From NCBI GenBank assembly GCA_964058845.1, contig CAXKVR010000056.1, positions 186,001-250,000 on the forward strand: a stretch of DNA of 64,000 nt, given 5' to 3'. Below the pieces are notes generated by a model. That model saw nothing but the letters and a program-made list of their open reading frames with translations, made no database searches and was not told the DNA's origin. This stretch comes from Carex sylvatica (Eukaryota > Streptophyta > Magnoliopsida > Poales > Cyperaceae). Both the position numbers and the translations under genes were made by a program. Shown piece by piece: positions 11,073 through 22,391 of this stretch (position 1 is its first letter; each line of letters starts with the position of its first letter).

Positions 11073-12240
11073 GTGGTATCAGAGCACAAGGCTCTCCCGC
11101 TGATTGATTTTCTAAAAGTTATAACTTATGCAAATTAGATGCATATACCGCATATCGGTTTAATTCTTACATTTGCAGCTTAAGTCCAAACCAATTAGAA
11201 ATGAGATTTTCTTGGTTCGGTTCTACCGACTAAGAAAGTTAAATTAGATTTAAGCTTTCTTTATGCTTTCTTATGAAATGTAAACTTTTACATTTCTTGG
11301 ATCGGTTTTCCGACCGAGAAAGATAAAATAGGATTTTATGCTTTCTTTATGTTTTCGTTCTAAAAAAACTTTCAACTGCGTTTGAGTATATCTAAGAATG
11401 TGATGAAGCAATAAAGTACCTGAGTAAGAGCTGTTAATCTCCACCCGTAAAAGACAAGGTTAATGTCAAGAAAAGTCTCGGCTTTTCGACTAACCCCTTT
11501 TACGTGTCCTGATAGCTGGCCCAAAGGGAACTTTGTCACGTTACCAAATTACTTTAACGCTTTTGAAATGGCAAAATGTAACTCTTTCGCCTTTTCGAAA
11601 ACCTTCGGATAAGTAAAGTTCATCGAAGAATGTGATGAAGCAATAAAGTATCTTAGTAAGAGCTGTCATTTCCACACTGTAAAAGAGATGGTTCTGTCTA
11701 GGAAAGACTGAGTCTAAGAGGTCCTCGTGACCCCGGTCTTTCCTGGGAGCCCCTTTTACATGTCCTAATGGCTGGCCGAAAAGAAACTTTGTCACATTAC
11801 CAAATTGCTTTATGGACCGAAAAGAATATCTGATTTTAAAACATATAAATTGTTTATGTGCTTTAAACGGTATGAATAAGAACTGAGCATAGCTGCAAAA
11901 TAAAGAATTAGTAACTGATAAATAATATACCTGACTTGGTCCCGTATATAAGTAAATTAGATTTACTGCTTTGATATGAAATGTATAAATTAGATTTATC
12001 GCTTTCAAAGGAACCGTGAAAGAACGTGATGTCAAAGAAAGATTTGTGCAGGAACTCACCTTTGTCTTTCTGGCAGACGACTTTCACGTATCCTTAAGAA
12101 TGTCTAAAGTAAGTTACAAGAACTGACTGCTTAACAAAGCTAAGCATGTGAAACAGATTTTGATGCCGAAGGAATACGGAGGGTGGACACCCCTGGAATG
12201 TTTCCTGACATATCTATTTTAAAGATTGCTGGCACTGTTA
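10895..12240 (+). repeat. Repeated stem-loop modules in the copia LTR end and leader
   Basis: Two leader units, 11394-11560 and 11627-11815, share AAGAATGTGATGAAGCAATAAAG, TAAGAGCTGT, a hairpin closed by GTAAAAG/CTTTTAC and then ACTTTGTCAC(G/A)TTACCAAAT. A third hairpin (about 12010-12095) and a block at about 12150-12225 repeat the LTR-end words GGAATACGG, GGTGGAC and GGAATGTTTCCTGACAT. The region replaces an intact gag; I see no coding frame in it. Confidence 0.65.
11074..11085 (+). other. Primer binding site (initiator Met-tRNA)
   Basis: TGGTATCAGAGC begins two bases after the end of the 5' LTR. It is complementary to the 3' end of plant initiator methionine tRNA, the usual primer of Ty1/copia elements. 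Confidence 0.9.
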
Positions 12241-13140
12241 AGCATAAACACCAACCCATTAATTAAGTAATATGCCCTTCCTACTCTATCCTCCTCACAT
12301 CATTGTTCATTGTTTGACGGGTCTTGCTCAGCAAGCGTCGCCTTTTACCTTTGGTGGTCGAGGGTTATGTCCGACATATCAAACCAAATAGAGTGAGGTT
12401 ACTTACCAATGATTTCCAAAACAGTTTTGGGCTTGGGGCAAAGTCTTCGTTAAAAACACGTGATGTTTTAACGAAACCAAGAATCACAAGAAGATGTGAT
12501 TAGCAAGTTTGCTTACCTGAAAATAACTAATGGCTGAGTCATGCGTAAAAGCTGGCTTGTACATTAATGAAGATAGGGATCTTGGTCCTACTACAAATGG
12601 GAATAGAACAAAATTGTAGTGGGAGTTTTATTATTTGAATAAAGCATTACATGAACAAAGCTAAAAATCTTTACATTTTAACGTTGTAGAACATGACTAA
12701 ATGAAACGTCTTTCTCATTACGTTCCTTACTCGAAAAGAAAGACACACGTAAGAAAAAGGAATATGTTCTGAATACACCGGTCCCTACTAAAATAGTAGA
12801 GAGCAGCTCTATCAGTACTCTGGTATCAATGATATTGAAGTTAATGTTGCGACCTCTTTTAATAATTCGGTATTGAATACCAGATCATGTGCTCATATTT
12901 GTATGAATATGCACGCACTAATAAATAAGAGGAAGTTACGCAATAAGGAAGTACAACTCCGAGTTGGAAACGGAGCATGAGTTGCAAGCCGTTACAGTCG
13001 GTATGATAGAGTTGTATTTGCCTAGCGGGCTTGTAAATGGAATTAGAAAATGTATATTTTGTTCCAAGCATTTCCAGAAACATCATTTCAATCTCGTGTT
13101 AAGAGATGAATGATTTCTCTTTTGTTATAAAAGATAATAG

Positions 13141-13690
13141 ATGTCTATTTATAAAATTGAGACATATTATGGATCCTCTTGTATGATGAATGATCTATAT
13201 ATATTGGAAATGAACAAACCCGTGTTTAACATCAATAACAAACGACTCAAAGCATCTCATGAAAGTACAACTTACATGAGGCATTGTCGCCTTGGTCATA
13301 TAAATGAGAAACGCATCAAGAAGTTACAAGAAATTGGATTTCTTGATAGATTTGATCTTGAATCAATTAAACACGTGCGAATCTTGTTTACATGGAAAAA
13401 TGACCAATGCGTCTTTCTCCAAAAGGGGCGAAAGGGCAAGTGACTTATTAGGTATTATATACACGGATGTATGTGGACCTATGAGTACTTGTGCAAGAAA
13501 CAGTTATTACTACTTTATCACGTTTACTAATGATTTCAGTAAATATGATTATGTCTACTTGATTAGACATAAGTCTGAATTCCTTGAAATTCTCAAAGGA
13601 TTAAAGGGTCCTTGCAATGAAAGACTTCAAAAGGAACTCTGCTTTGGTCTTTCCGGCATCTCTTTAATCCTTGGCTCAAGACTGAAGTAG
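13141..13690 (+). pseudogene. Copia integrase N-terminal region, frameshifted
   Basis: The frame at 13141-13443 has the GAG-pre-integrase/zinc-binding part (HESTTYMRHCRLGHINEKR, with the H...H of the HHCC finger). The overlapping frame at 13304-13690 carries CESCLHGKMTNASF, the second half of the finger, then IYTDVCGPMST with the first catalytic Asp of the integrase core, and FSKYDYVYLI. A +1 shift separates them. The core then breaks up before 13864, where a third frame takes over. Confidence 0.85.
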
Positions 13691-13863
13691 AAAATCAACT
13701 AAACAAAAGTATTAAGGCCTTACGATCGGACCGTAGAGGCAATTACTTGTGTTATGAGTTTAAAATGTACTTAAAGAAATGTGAGATAGTCTCACAGCTC
13801 ACACCTCCGGGGACACCGCAATGAAACGGTGTTTCTGAAAGAAGGAATCGAACTCTGCTTGAC

Positions 13864-15252
13864 ATGGTTCGTTCCATGATGAGTAACACCACTCTTCCAA
13901 AATCATTTTGGGGACACGCACTAGAAACTGCCGCACGAACAGTAAATATGGTTCCATCTAAGTCAGTAGAAAAGACTCCGTACGAGTTATGGTTTGGAAA
14001 ATCTCCAAATATGTCTTATCTTAAAATATGGGGTTGCGAAGTATTTGTCAAACGCCCGACGTCTGGCAAGCTTGATCCCAAATCTGACAAATGCTTTTTC
14101 GTAGGATATCCTAAGGAAACGAAAGGATATTACTTCTATTACCAGTCCGAGAACAAATTAGTTGTTGCTCGTCATGGTGTATTTTTGGAGAATGAGTTTC
14201 TCACAAAAGGAAGTAGTGGGAGTAATGTAATACTTGAAGAAATTCAAGATACATCACACAATACAATATCTGAACCAGATCAGATAATCCCACCACTTGA
14301 TACTTCGGCTGATGAGCATCTGGAAGTACCAAATCCACAAGTAGCTGTGGAAGAGGTTCTAGTCCCGAGCTCAAGTACTTCAACGCAAGTTGAAGTAGAA
14401 CTGGATCCGCATACAGTTGTGGATCAAGTTCGACAGCCCGAAGAACAAGTGCTACGTAGGTCAACAAGGACAGTCCATGCACCTGAGAGGTACTTGGGAC
14501 TGCACGAGGTCTCAGTTTTTGATACTGAAGATCCTCTAACCTATGCGGAAGCAATGGATAGACCCGACTCTGATAAATGGCTAAAGGCCATGAGATCCGA
14601 AATACAGTCCATGTATGACAACACGGTCTGGAACCTAGTTGTACCACTTGATGGGGTGAAACCCATAGCTAACAAGTGGGTTTTTAAAAGAAAAACAGAC
14701 ATGGATGGTAGTATGACTGTATACAAAGCACGGCTTGTAGCGAAAGATTTCAAACAAATTCTCGGCGTAGATTATGATGAAACTTTCTCGCCCGTAGCTA
14801 TGTTTAAGTCAATTCGGATACTCCTAGCAATTCCCGCATTTCATGATTATGAAATATGGCAAATGGATGTCAAAATCGCCTTCTTAAATGGAAATTTAGA
14901 AGAGGATGTGTACATGACACAGCCTGAGGGTTTTGAAGATCCGAAGAATGCTGGGAAGGTATGCAAGCTTCTGAAATCCATTTATGGATTGAAGCAAGCA
15001 TCACGGAGTTGGAATCTTCAATTTGACGAAGAAGTCAAAAAGTTTGACTTCGTCAGATGCGAAGAAGAACCGTGTGTGTACAGGAAAACTAGTGGGAGTG
15101 TCATCGCTTTTCTAATCTTATATGTAGATAACATACTCTTAATCGGAAACGATATTCCTCTGTTGGAATTAGCCAAGTCTTCATTTAAGAAAGTCTTAGC
15201 AATGAAGGACTTGGGTGAGACTGTCTATATACTAGACATAGAGATCTACTGA
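13864..15252 (+). pseudogene. Copia integrase C-terminal part and reverse transcriptase
   Basis: 462-codon frame. Residues about 1-110 are the integrase C-terminal region (LPKSFWGHALETAA, TPYELWFGKSPN, GWGCEVFVKRP-like block, KCFFVGYP). A variable linker follows. From about residue 215 comes the RVT_2 reverse transcriptase: WLKAMRSEIQSM, ANKWVFKRK, VDYDETFSPVA, QMDVKIAFLNG, YGLKQASRSW. The active-site motif reads YVDN where the family has YVDD, so the second catalytic Asp is lost. Several conserved Lys/Gln positions are also changed (KDFKQILGVD). The frame ends where RNase H should begin. Confidence 0.88.
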
Positions 15253-15985
15253 GATAGATCGATTTGACTCATAGGATTGAGTCAAAGCATGTACATTGAC
15301 AAAGTGTTGAATCGGTTCAACATGCAGGATTCCAGAAGGGGATTCCTGCCAATGAGTCATGGTGTACAACTTAGCAAGACTCAGTGTCTTTCGATAACTG
15401 ATGAGCAAAAGAGCAATGAGTAGAGTACCATACGCTTTGGCTATGGACTCTATCAAGTACGCCATGTTGTGCACTCGCCCTAATAACTCGTACACTTTGA
15501 GTGTGACGAGTAGATATCAGGCTAATCCATGCTTGGAACATAGGAATACTTCCAAGAGAGTTTTTGGATCAAGAAGTTCCTTAGCGAACTAGGAGTGGTT
15601 CCAAGTGTTCAAGGCTCTGTGGACCTCTATTGAGACAACAATAGAGCTATAGCTCAGGCCAAGGAACCGAGAACGTACTCCAGATCCAAACATGTTCTAT
15701 GACATTATCACCTAAAACGAGAGATCGTAAACATAATAAGATGATTATAATTAATTATAAAAGATATAATTAATATAAAGGTAAAGTAAAGATTTGTAAA
15801 AAATTGACACAATCAGCAACACAGCTGATCCACTCACGAGAGCCTCTTACTCAAGCCATGTACCAGATACATACTGCTTCTATGTGCTTAAAACACATAG
15901 GAGATTGGCTATGAGGTTTTCTTAAAGATCTGCGAGATCTTTTTAGAATATTAGAGATTCGTATAAGTAGGACCTACAATGATTG
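15253..15985 (+). pseudogene. Copia RNase H remnants
   Basis: Pieces in different frames: MSRVPYALAMDSIKYAML (15401 onward), then after a deletion KKFLSELGVVPS, DNNRAIAQAKEPR and SRSKHV, and near the end a piece like CLKHIGDWL typical of the copia pol C-terminus. The segment holding the RNase H catalytic acids (YTDAS to AEYIA in the family) is missing. The remainder is out of frame. Confidence 0.75.
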
Positions 15986-15996
15986 GCTCCTAGCTT

Positions 15997-16007
15997 AAGT
16001 GGGAGAT
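15997..16007 (+). other. Polypurine tract
   Basis: AAGTGGGAGAT directly before the TGTTAG start of the 3' LTR, the usual plus-strand primer form in plant copia elements. Confidence 0.8.
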
Positions 16008-18086
16008 TGTTAGTTTGTAATAATCTAGAAGTCAATAATACGATAAATTATCATAAAGCTTTGTTCATGAATTGAGTGATTAAATAAACTGTCATTTTGT
16101 TGCCTTGAATATTATTACATTTATGAATCATTCCTTTATCTGACTAGAGTCAATAACTAGAATTGTGAAACTTCATAATATAGATGTTATATATTCTTAA
16201 AAGTCACTAACTGAGGTAATTAGCAGGAACACTAATTAACCGTTACAAGGTTAGTATGTGGATTAAAAGATGGTCAAGTTTTACAGACCACTGACAAGAG
16301 ATGTCATTTTAATCACATAGATACATGTTCTAGGAACATGGTATTTGACAGACCCCGAATGAAACATTAAATAGAATTGTGTATGTGTCATTAATGTTTT
16401 CATTCAGTGTTAAGTTCTAAAGTATGAGGTATTTATCTTTCCTACTAAGAGATGTGTATGTGTGATTGTTATCTAACGCTGTCGGTAAAACGCAGTTATA
16501 ACGGTAGCTTTTCGGTACACATAGCTTAGCTGAGGTAGTGATGGTTTACCAAAAGTACTATTGTCCCTCGTATCTCTATACGAGCTATAGCATCACTGGG
16601 CCCCTTGATAGAGTAAGATTATCTGCTAGCGGTATAATTACAAGAGTAATTATATTTGATAATCTGCTCAAGATCAAGAAAAGATTAAGTTTGCAAGGAT
16701 GACACACACCTACCTTGAAACTGATCTGATAGCTATGAGACGAAAGAACTGACACGAGTAAAATAGTTTACTGGATCGTGATATTGTACAGTACAGCATC
16801 ATCTGTGTAATTGGATGGTCATGACGCGTTATGCCAGATGCCTCTCATGATTATAGAAGTTAAAACAGTTTTAATTCTATTTACCAACATAACACAGATC
16901 CTATTGGGTCACACCGTATAGGAGCTAATTGGAGAATCTTATTGATTAATTATAAATTGATTATAATTAATATTAAGATGGTTATAATTAATTATACGTG
17001 TTATAATTAAATTATAAATGTCATATAAGATGACAAGCAAAAACAATGGTTAAATTATAAACGTGCACGACACGTTGTATAAAAATTACCGAAACAACAA
17101 CCGCAAGAAATATAACTGTTCAGAACAATTATATATATGACATATGGATATTAATTGAATTTTGTCTTTTAAATTCATCATTATCCATACATGTCATCAA
17201 CATTATCCACAAGGGCATTTTGGTCTTTTTACACATGACATGTCATCATCCTTATCCATTCAATGGCATTTCCGTAAATGGCATTTTGGTAAATGGCATT
17301 TCCGTAAATGGCATTTTGGTAAATGGCATTTACGTAATTCCAGAACCTCCTCAAATGCCTATAAATAGAGGGGTGAGGGTAAGAGAAAAACTTGCTAATT
17401 CACATCGTATCAGATTGTCAGATCGATTCGAGTTTCTATTTTCTCTCTTTCTCGGTTTCTCTCCCAAATAGTGTTTCGGTTGGGAAAAGAAAGTTATACG
17501 TAGTTGACGTATAATCTTGCGGGTTGTTGAGAAGTATACTTACGGGATCGGTGAATAGTGTTTTCTCGAATTTCACGGTATTTCAGTTTTTGCTCATTAG
17601 TGAATCTGAATAACTGCAAATTCGTGAATAGTGTTATTTCGTCCTTTTCTCGGTGAATAGTGTTTTTGCAGAAAACCGCGGTTTACGGTATTTCTGGCAA
17701 TAAGAAATAAACCGCTCTCCGGTTAGTCCTGGTGGATAACCGATAGAGGTATCACACGTGTGATACTCCGAGACGAGTCATTCCCTGGTGTAGCTCTTCT
17801 CGCTCGGTCTGCTTTCCAATCAGAATTTGGAAACAAGGTATATACAAGTTATATTAATCTATTTAACTGGTAAGTAGATTAATGTTTTAGAAATCAATTA
17901 TGGAGTAGATCTGTAAAAGGATTAAATAGGGTTCTGATGTCAAAGGAATACGGAAGGTGGACCCCTTGGAATGTTTCCTGACATACCCCGTTTAATCCTT
18001 GGATTAAGATTAGAAGTAAAATTTTTGTTTTACGTTCTTTCCGCACTTAATCAAATCAATGGGTTTGAACTGTCAAAACCCCAACA
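16008..18086 (+). repeat. 3' LTR of the Ty1/copia element
   Basis: 2,079 bp, the same ends as the 5' LTR. It is about 120 bp longer because of extra sequence at about 17130-17215, one or more additional copies of the AATGGCATTT-type word (about 17265-17335), and an insertion around 17455-17540. The remaining sequence is nearly identical to the 5' LTR. Confidence 0.9.
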
Positions 18087-19052
18087 GTTGGGACGAGGGG
18101 TGGGTGACTATATACATATTTATATGTTGATTTTGATTGTGATTATGATGGTGTTTGTGGGTGACTTGTGTGTAACGTCTGTGGCTCAAGAGTATTATCC
18201 TACGTGATAGTACATTTGGAATGTCAATTGAATATTGTGACATCTTGAGTTCTGAAGTGAATTTTTGTGATATGATTTCAAACCAAACCTTAGAAAACGA
18301 TTAAGCCAAAGCACTACAAATGGGTGTCAGATAAAGGGTCCAGATGGGTGGTACGTCTGTAGGTGTCATTAATCCTACAGACGAAGGTCAGATAAAAAGG
18401 GTCCAGCTCGGTGGAACATCTGTAGGTGCTACCAGCCTTATTAAAATGATTTAAGCCTGTTATGTTCTCGTTCGAACTTCGATTTGAATATTCCATTAGT
18501 TGAATTTCATTTGATTATCTGTTGTCAAGCATATGCATTCATATATACATATATTGTGGTAGAACTGTGAAAGTGATTTCATATGGATTTTATTTTTATG
18601 AAGATAGAGTCTGATTGAAATCCAATAACCTGTTTGTGGCAATTTCGCACTGAGAATGAAATTCTCACCCCCCACCCTTTTGGGTACTTTTACAGGTTTT
18701 GGTGCGACTGGGTCTGGGTCTGAGGAAACACGTGAGTATTAAGCCCTCGGTATATGTCACCCTTACCATAGTCGTTAGTTTTGTTATTGACTAGAGATGT
18801 GTATAGTATATGTACTGATTTTTGTTGTATAGCTCTATATGTCATACCTGACGGTTGGTATCCGTAGGAGATACTTTTGATTGTTATACTTGTACCAGTT
18901 TCGTGTACGGGGATTATTATATATATGACTTATTTTACATATTTTTTTATGTATTTCTGAGTGTATGTTGAAATGTCTTGTAAGTATACACGGTGTTGTA
19001 TGCTTACGGCGGGGGACTGTTGCGACTCGTGGCTGCGGAGTGTGACACTGGC

Positions 19053-20760
19053 TCCAGTTGACTTTGGGCTTAGTATGCATCGTACTGCAAGTACAATTAA
19101 TTAGAAAAACAGAAAACATTAACAATATTAAAGTGATAATGAAATTAAGTAGATAGTACTTACTTGTGGAACTTGTCAGTATCATCCTTACCCACCAGCG
19201 GGTACTCCGGGATGAAAGAATCCAAGCCAAACTGTTGAGACACCCGATCGGGATAGTGATACTCCACTATCCAGAAACAAACGACCAGTCCCTGGTAATA
19301 CCAGAGTGGTCGCTGCTGTAATGTGAGTTGACTCAGAAGGCCGTGTTGATAGAATGCACGATATGGAAACCAATCGATACTCGCATCTCCTAGCATCTGG
19401 AGCTGACCCCGGACATAAAAAACCCCTCTACTAGTCTCTTCATAGCTGTGGTGAAGGCCCCATATAGCACCGTATGCGGGGCATCTTTCTGGATCAGGCA
19501 CTCCCCACCAGAGAGGTAGATCTAGTATAACTGACCGACATACTGGCAGATGTGACCACGACCAATGCTAGAGCAAAAGAAGCGGTCTGTGCAGCTGCTT
19601 GTTCCTTACCTGACATTTTAACTTAAAATAAGAACTCGGTATTTATTCAACCTTAAATAACAATGTATTTTTAATAACAAAATTAGTACAGACTTACCAG
19701 ACAAGCATGACACAGTGCTCTGTATAAGTGGGCGAGAATAACTCCACCCCAGTTCCACCTCGATGGAGAGAGCATGTCCCTCAACAGAAAGAGAAATATA
19801 ATCGGGACCGCGTCACCGCTGGAGTCCATGAATATGACTGTCCCACACAAATCCAGGACAAACGCCATAGTATAACTGCAATATAAAATAATATATTATT
19901 TTAAATAGTTGAGATTATTGTTGAATTAATAAGTTATTTTAGAAAATATAATGGTACCTCAAAACCGCATCAACGTCAGAAGTCTCATGATGTATCCGAT
20001 TATGGAAGAAGTGAGAACGAAGTGCCGCCAGAGAAATACAGTACCCAGAAAATCATAAGTCATCATCATCCTTCTTCTTCTTCTTTTTCTTCAATTTATT
20101 CTGCAGATTTTTTGGATGACACCCTAGCAACTCCGGTATCATCATCTGCCACCTATGGGGACACCATCGATAGGTAAACCCCATAGGGCGCTCACATCAA
20201 CAAGTGTGACTGTCATCTCTCCAACCGGAAGATGAAATGTATGGGTCTCAGGTCGCCATCTCTTCGCTAGACCATGCATAAGAGATACATCGATCTTACT
20301 CTGCAGCATGGTGGCAATCTGATACAACCCAAGATTAATGAGGCATCGCTGCATCAACGGATGTGCAACAAATGAAATCTCTGACCTGCGGTGCCTCACC
20401 ATAAGCATGACATCGTCCTATATTTATTATTAATTTGTGAGACTCAAATCGTGTCATTTTTAGTACTATTTAACATTACGTATAAAAATCATGTACCTCA
20501 ATAGATGCCAACGAGACACGGTGCTTAACATGATGGGTCCATAGAAGAGGACTGAAAGTGTCAGGATCATGCTAACCATCTCTACGCCCGGTCTGAGATG
20601 ACGGACCCGTTCCAGTCGGATCCTCAAATCTCACTCCAGTCATATCCTCATATGACTGGCCCGCTCCACCCGAGGACGGACCCGCTCCAGTCGGATCCAC
20701 AACATCTAGACCCGCTCCAGGCGCTGGTGGGTCTCTCCACCGTCTAGAAGATCTACGCAT
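19053..20760 (-). pseudogene. Plant mobile domain (MAIN-like) gene, 5' half
   Basis: The ATG at 20758-20760 opens MRRSSRRWRDPPAPG and a Gly/Pro/Ser-rich start. Next exon (about 20142-20420): MVRHRRSEISF, IDVSLMHGLAKRWRPETHTF, HLPVGEMTVTL, WGLPIDG - the core signature of the PMD family (MAIN, MAIL and transposon-borne relatives). Then about 19696-19876: DSSGDAVPIIFLFLLRD, WGGVILAHLYRALCHA. Then about 19155-19610: LPLWWGVPD, CFWIVEYHYPDRVSQQFGLD. Host MAIN/MAIL1 act in silencing and meristem maintenance; the role of MULE-borne copies is unknown. Breaks: TAG at about 20572-20574, a shift/TGA near 20140 and 20058, TAG at 19568-19570, and the LTR insertion. The gene continues at 7380. Confidence 0.8.
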
Positions 20761-22149
20761 ACTACATTTAAAAAATATATATATAATCAATCACAATAAT
20801 TATTAATAATAATAAAATAGAAAAAATATAATTATAAATTAACAATAATTATTAATCAAAATATACTAATTATATAAAATTATTATAATAACTATTTAAT
20901 ATATTAACTATATAACATATTAATTATATAACAACTAATATAATTAATATAACTAATATAACATATTAATTATGCACCCAGTATAGATTATTTTCATGTG
21001 TTAAGTTTGATACATCGAAATAACTAATATATCACACATATTTTTATTATCACAACAACAATACATGATACAACTAACACTTAACATGACAATTACTAAA
21101 TTAATAACATAAATTATCTTTCAATACACATGAAAAAAAAAATCTCTCACACATTCATCTCACCACACTTAGAAAAATATATATCTAACCAATAACCCAA
21201 ACACATGAATTTTAATCGAATTTTAATTATAACCAATTACCAAATAACTATCTGTGCTCACAATTTATCAAATAAACTTCAAAATAATCATTTCTTTTAT
21301 TCAAATTTATGTTTGAAAATATTACTTAAGTTTTATACATTTTGCAACTAGTATTTCTATGAAATTTCAATTAAAAAATACTTATCATACAACTTTTTAC
21401 ATCCTGTCATAAATAGGTCCCTAGTCAGGGACTGTTTTCTAAACAAATTAATTTTTCTGTCACAGTTCAGTCCCTGAACCCTATCAGACCTGAAATTTTA
21501 CACTACAAAACCTGTCATTTACCAGAATTGACCTACAACTGTTCAAAATACTAAAAATTTACATAACAGACCCTGAAATATTGTAGAATTACTCTATAAT
21601 GCTGCAGAACATTAATTCAAAAAAAAAATACACAATTTTTGCAATTTCGCAACTATAATCACGAAATTTAATCCCACAACTATTATTATAATTCCATAAT
21701 TCCCGCAATTTAATAGCATTTCTAGATCGAACCAATTTGTGCAATTCAATCAATTCGATTAATTTGTGTAATTCAATCAATTCAACTAATTAATCACATT
21801 TAATCCTAAATTCTAATCGAATCGAATCAAATCGAACCACATTAGATAATTTAATCACATTTAACCCAAACTCTAAACTCTAATCGAATAAAAAAAACTC
21901 ACTTGTTCAAGCAAGGGAGAAGTGAAGCGAGGCGCGAGGGAGAGGTAAGGGAGCACCGAGCGAGAAAGAGAGTGAGCAAAAGAGAGGAGAGGTGTGGCGG
22001 AGCAGCGACGGAGTCAAGGGTAGAGAGGGTGGGGCAATGTCGGCGAATCTGAGTTTTTTTTTTCTTGGTCTGGTGCGGTGCAGAGAGAAGGAGAACGGAG
22101 AGACAGAGAGAAGTGCGGAGAGACAGAGAGGGGGATCGGGTCTGGTAGG
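20761..22149. other. AT-rich interior and GA-rich zone of the MULE, no gene seen
   Basis: Very AT-rich from 20761 to 21890, upstream of the PMD start, so it probably holds its promoter. 21900-22140 is a GA-rich block (CT-rich on the minus strand) just inside the right TIR and would be a leader for the minus-strand PMD transcript. Open frames here are composition artefacts. Confidence 0.5.
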
Positions 22150-22382
22150 GTTTTGAATGGGTAGTGGACCGCCAGGGGGACGGGCGGATCGTTTGGGCAA
22201 TGACTCGCCAGGCGGACGGGAGGTTCGTTTGGAAAATGACCCGCCAGGCCAGAGGGCGGTCTACTATATTTTCTGGCCCGCCTAGCGGCTTGACGGTCAG
22301 AGCATTTATTAAAATAAAAAAAATTCGGAGGTATTGTTAAAATTTGATTTTTTTTTTTAAAGGGTATTAATAAAAATGGCCG
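22150..22382 (-). repeat. MULE right terminal inverted repeat
   Basis: Reverse complement of the left TIR from the tip (AATGGCCG at 22382 inward), with the same poly-A/T block and GC-rich CCGCC motifs; flanked by TCCGTGGTC at 22383-22391. Confidence 0.85.
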
Positions 22383-22391
22383 TCCGTGGTC

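Larger units (their letters stand above)
9116..18086 (+). mobile_element. Ty1/copia LTR retrotransposon, full length but decayed
   Basis: 8,971 bp flanked by the target duplication GTTGG (9111-9115 and 18087-18091). LTRs begin TGTTAGTTTG and end CCCCAACA. A primer binding site matching initiator Met-tRNA (TGGTATCAGAGC) follows the 5' LTR, and a purine-rich tract (AAGTGGGAGAT) precedes the 3' LTR. Integrase lies before reverse transcriptase, which defines Ty1/copia. Gag and protease are no longer readable; integrase is frameshifted, the reverse transcriptase motif is altered and RNase H has a large deletion. The element cannot encode its own proteins, yet its LTRs are nearly identical. Confidence 0.92.
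7381..19047. mobile_element. Solo LTR, probably Ty3-type, interrupted by a Ty1/copia element
   Basis: It begins TGTTACGTTACAAAG at 7381 and ends GGAGTGTGACA at 19047, flanked by the 5-bp duplication CTGGC (7376-7380 and 19048-19052). With the nested copia element and one copy of its TSD removed it is about 2.69 kb with no internal coding region, so it is a single LTR left by recombination. It sits inside the PMD gene of the MULE. Large size and a CT-rich leader-like zone (about 7960-8200) fit Ty3/gypsy LTRs, but without internal sequence the family is an inference. Confidence 0.8.
4455..22382 (+). mobile_element. Mutator-like element (MULE) with PMD-gene cargo, carrying nested insertions
   Basis: Both ends read CGGCCATTTTTATTAATACC inward and are flanked by the identical 9-bp target duplication TCCGTGGTC (4446-4454 and 22383-22391), the MULE signature. 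Terminal inverted repeats are about 220 bp, AT-rich at the tips and GC-rich with CCGCC/GGCGG blocks further in. Interior: a MuDR-type transposase fragment (4992-6056, plus) and a PMD gene (about 6130-20760, minus) pointing at each other. Removing the solo LTR and its nested copia element leaves about 6.26 kb. The catalytic DDE part of the transposase is missing, so this copy is non-autonomous. PMD genes associated with Mutator-like elements are known in plants. Confidence 0.9.

Noticed and set aside
11541..12059. 172-codon minus-strand frame in the copia leader
   Set aside because: No motif, opposite strand to pol, and overlaps the repeated hairpin modules.
14201..14753. Minus-strand frames of 148 and 70 codons
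   Set aside because: Antisense of the copia reverse transcriptase frame, without any motif of their own.
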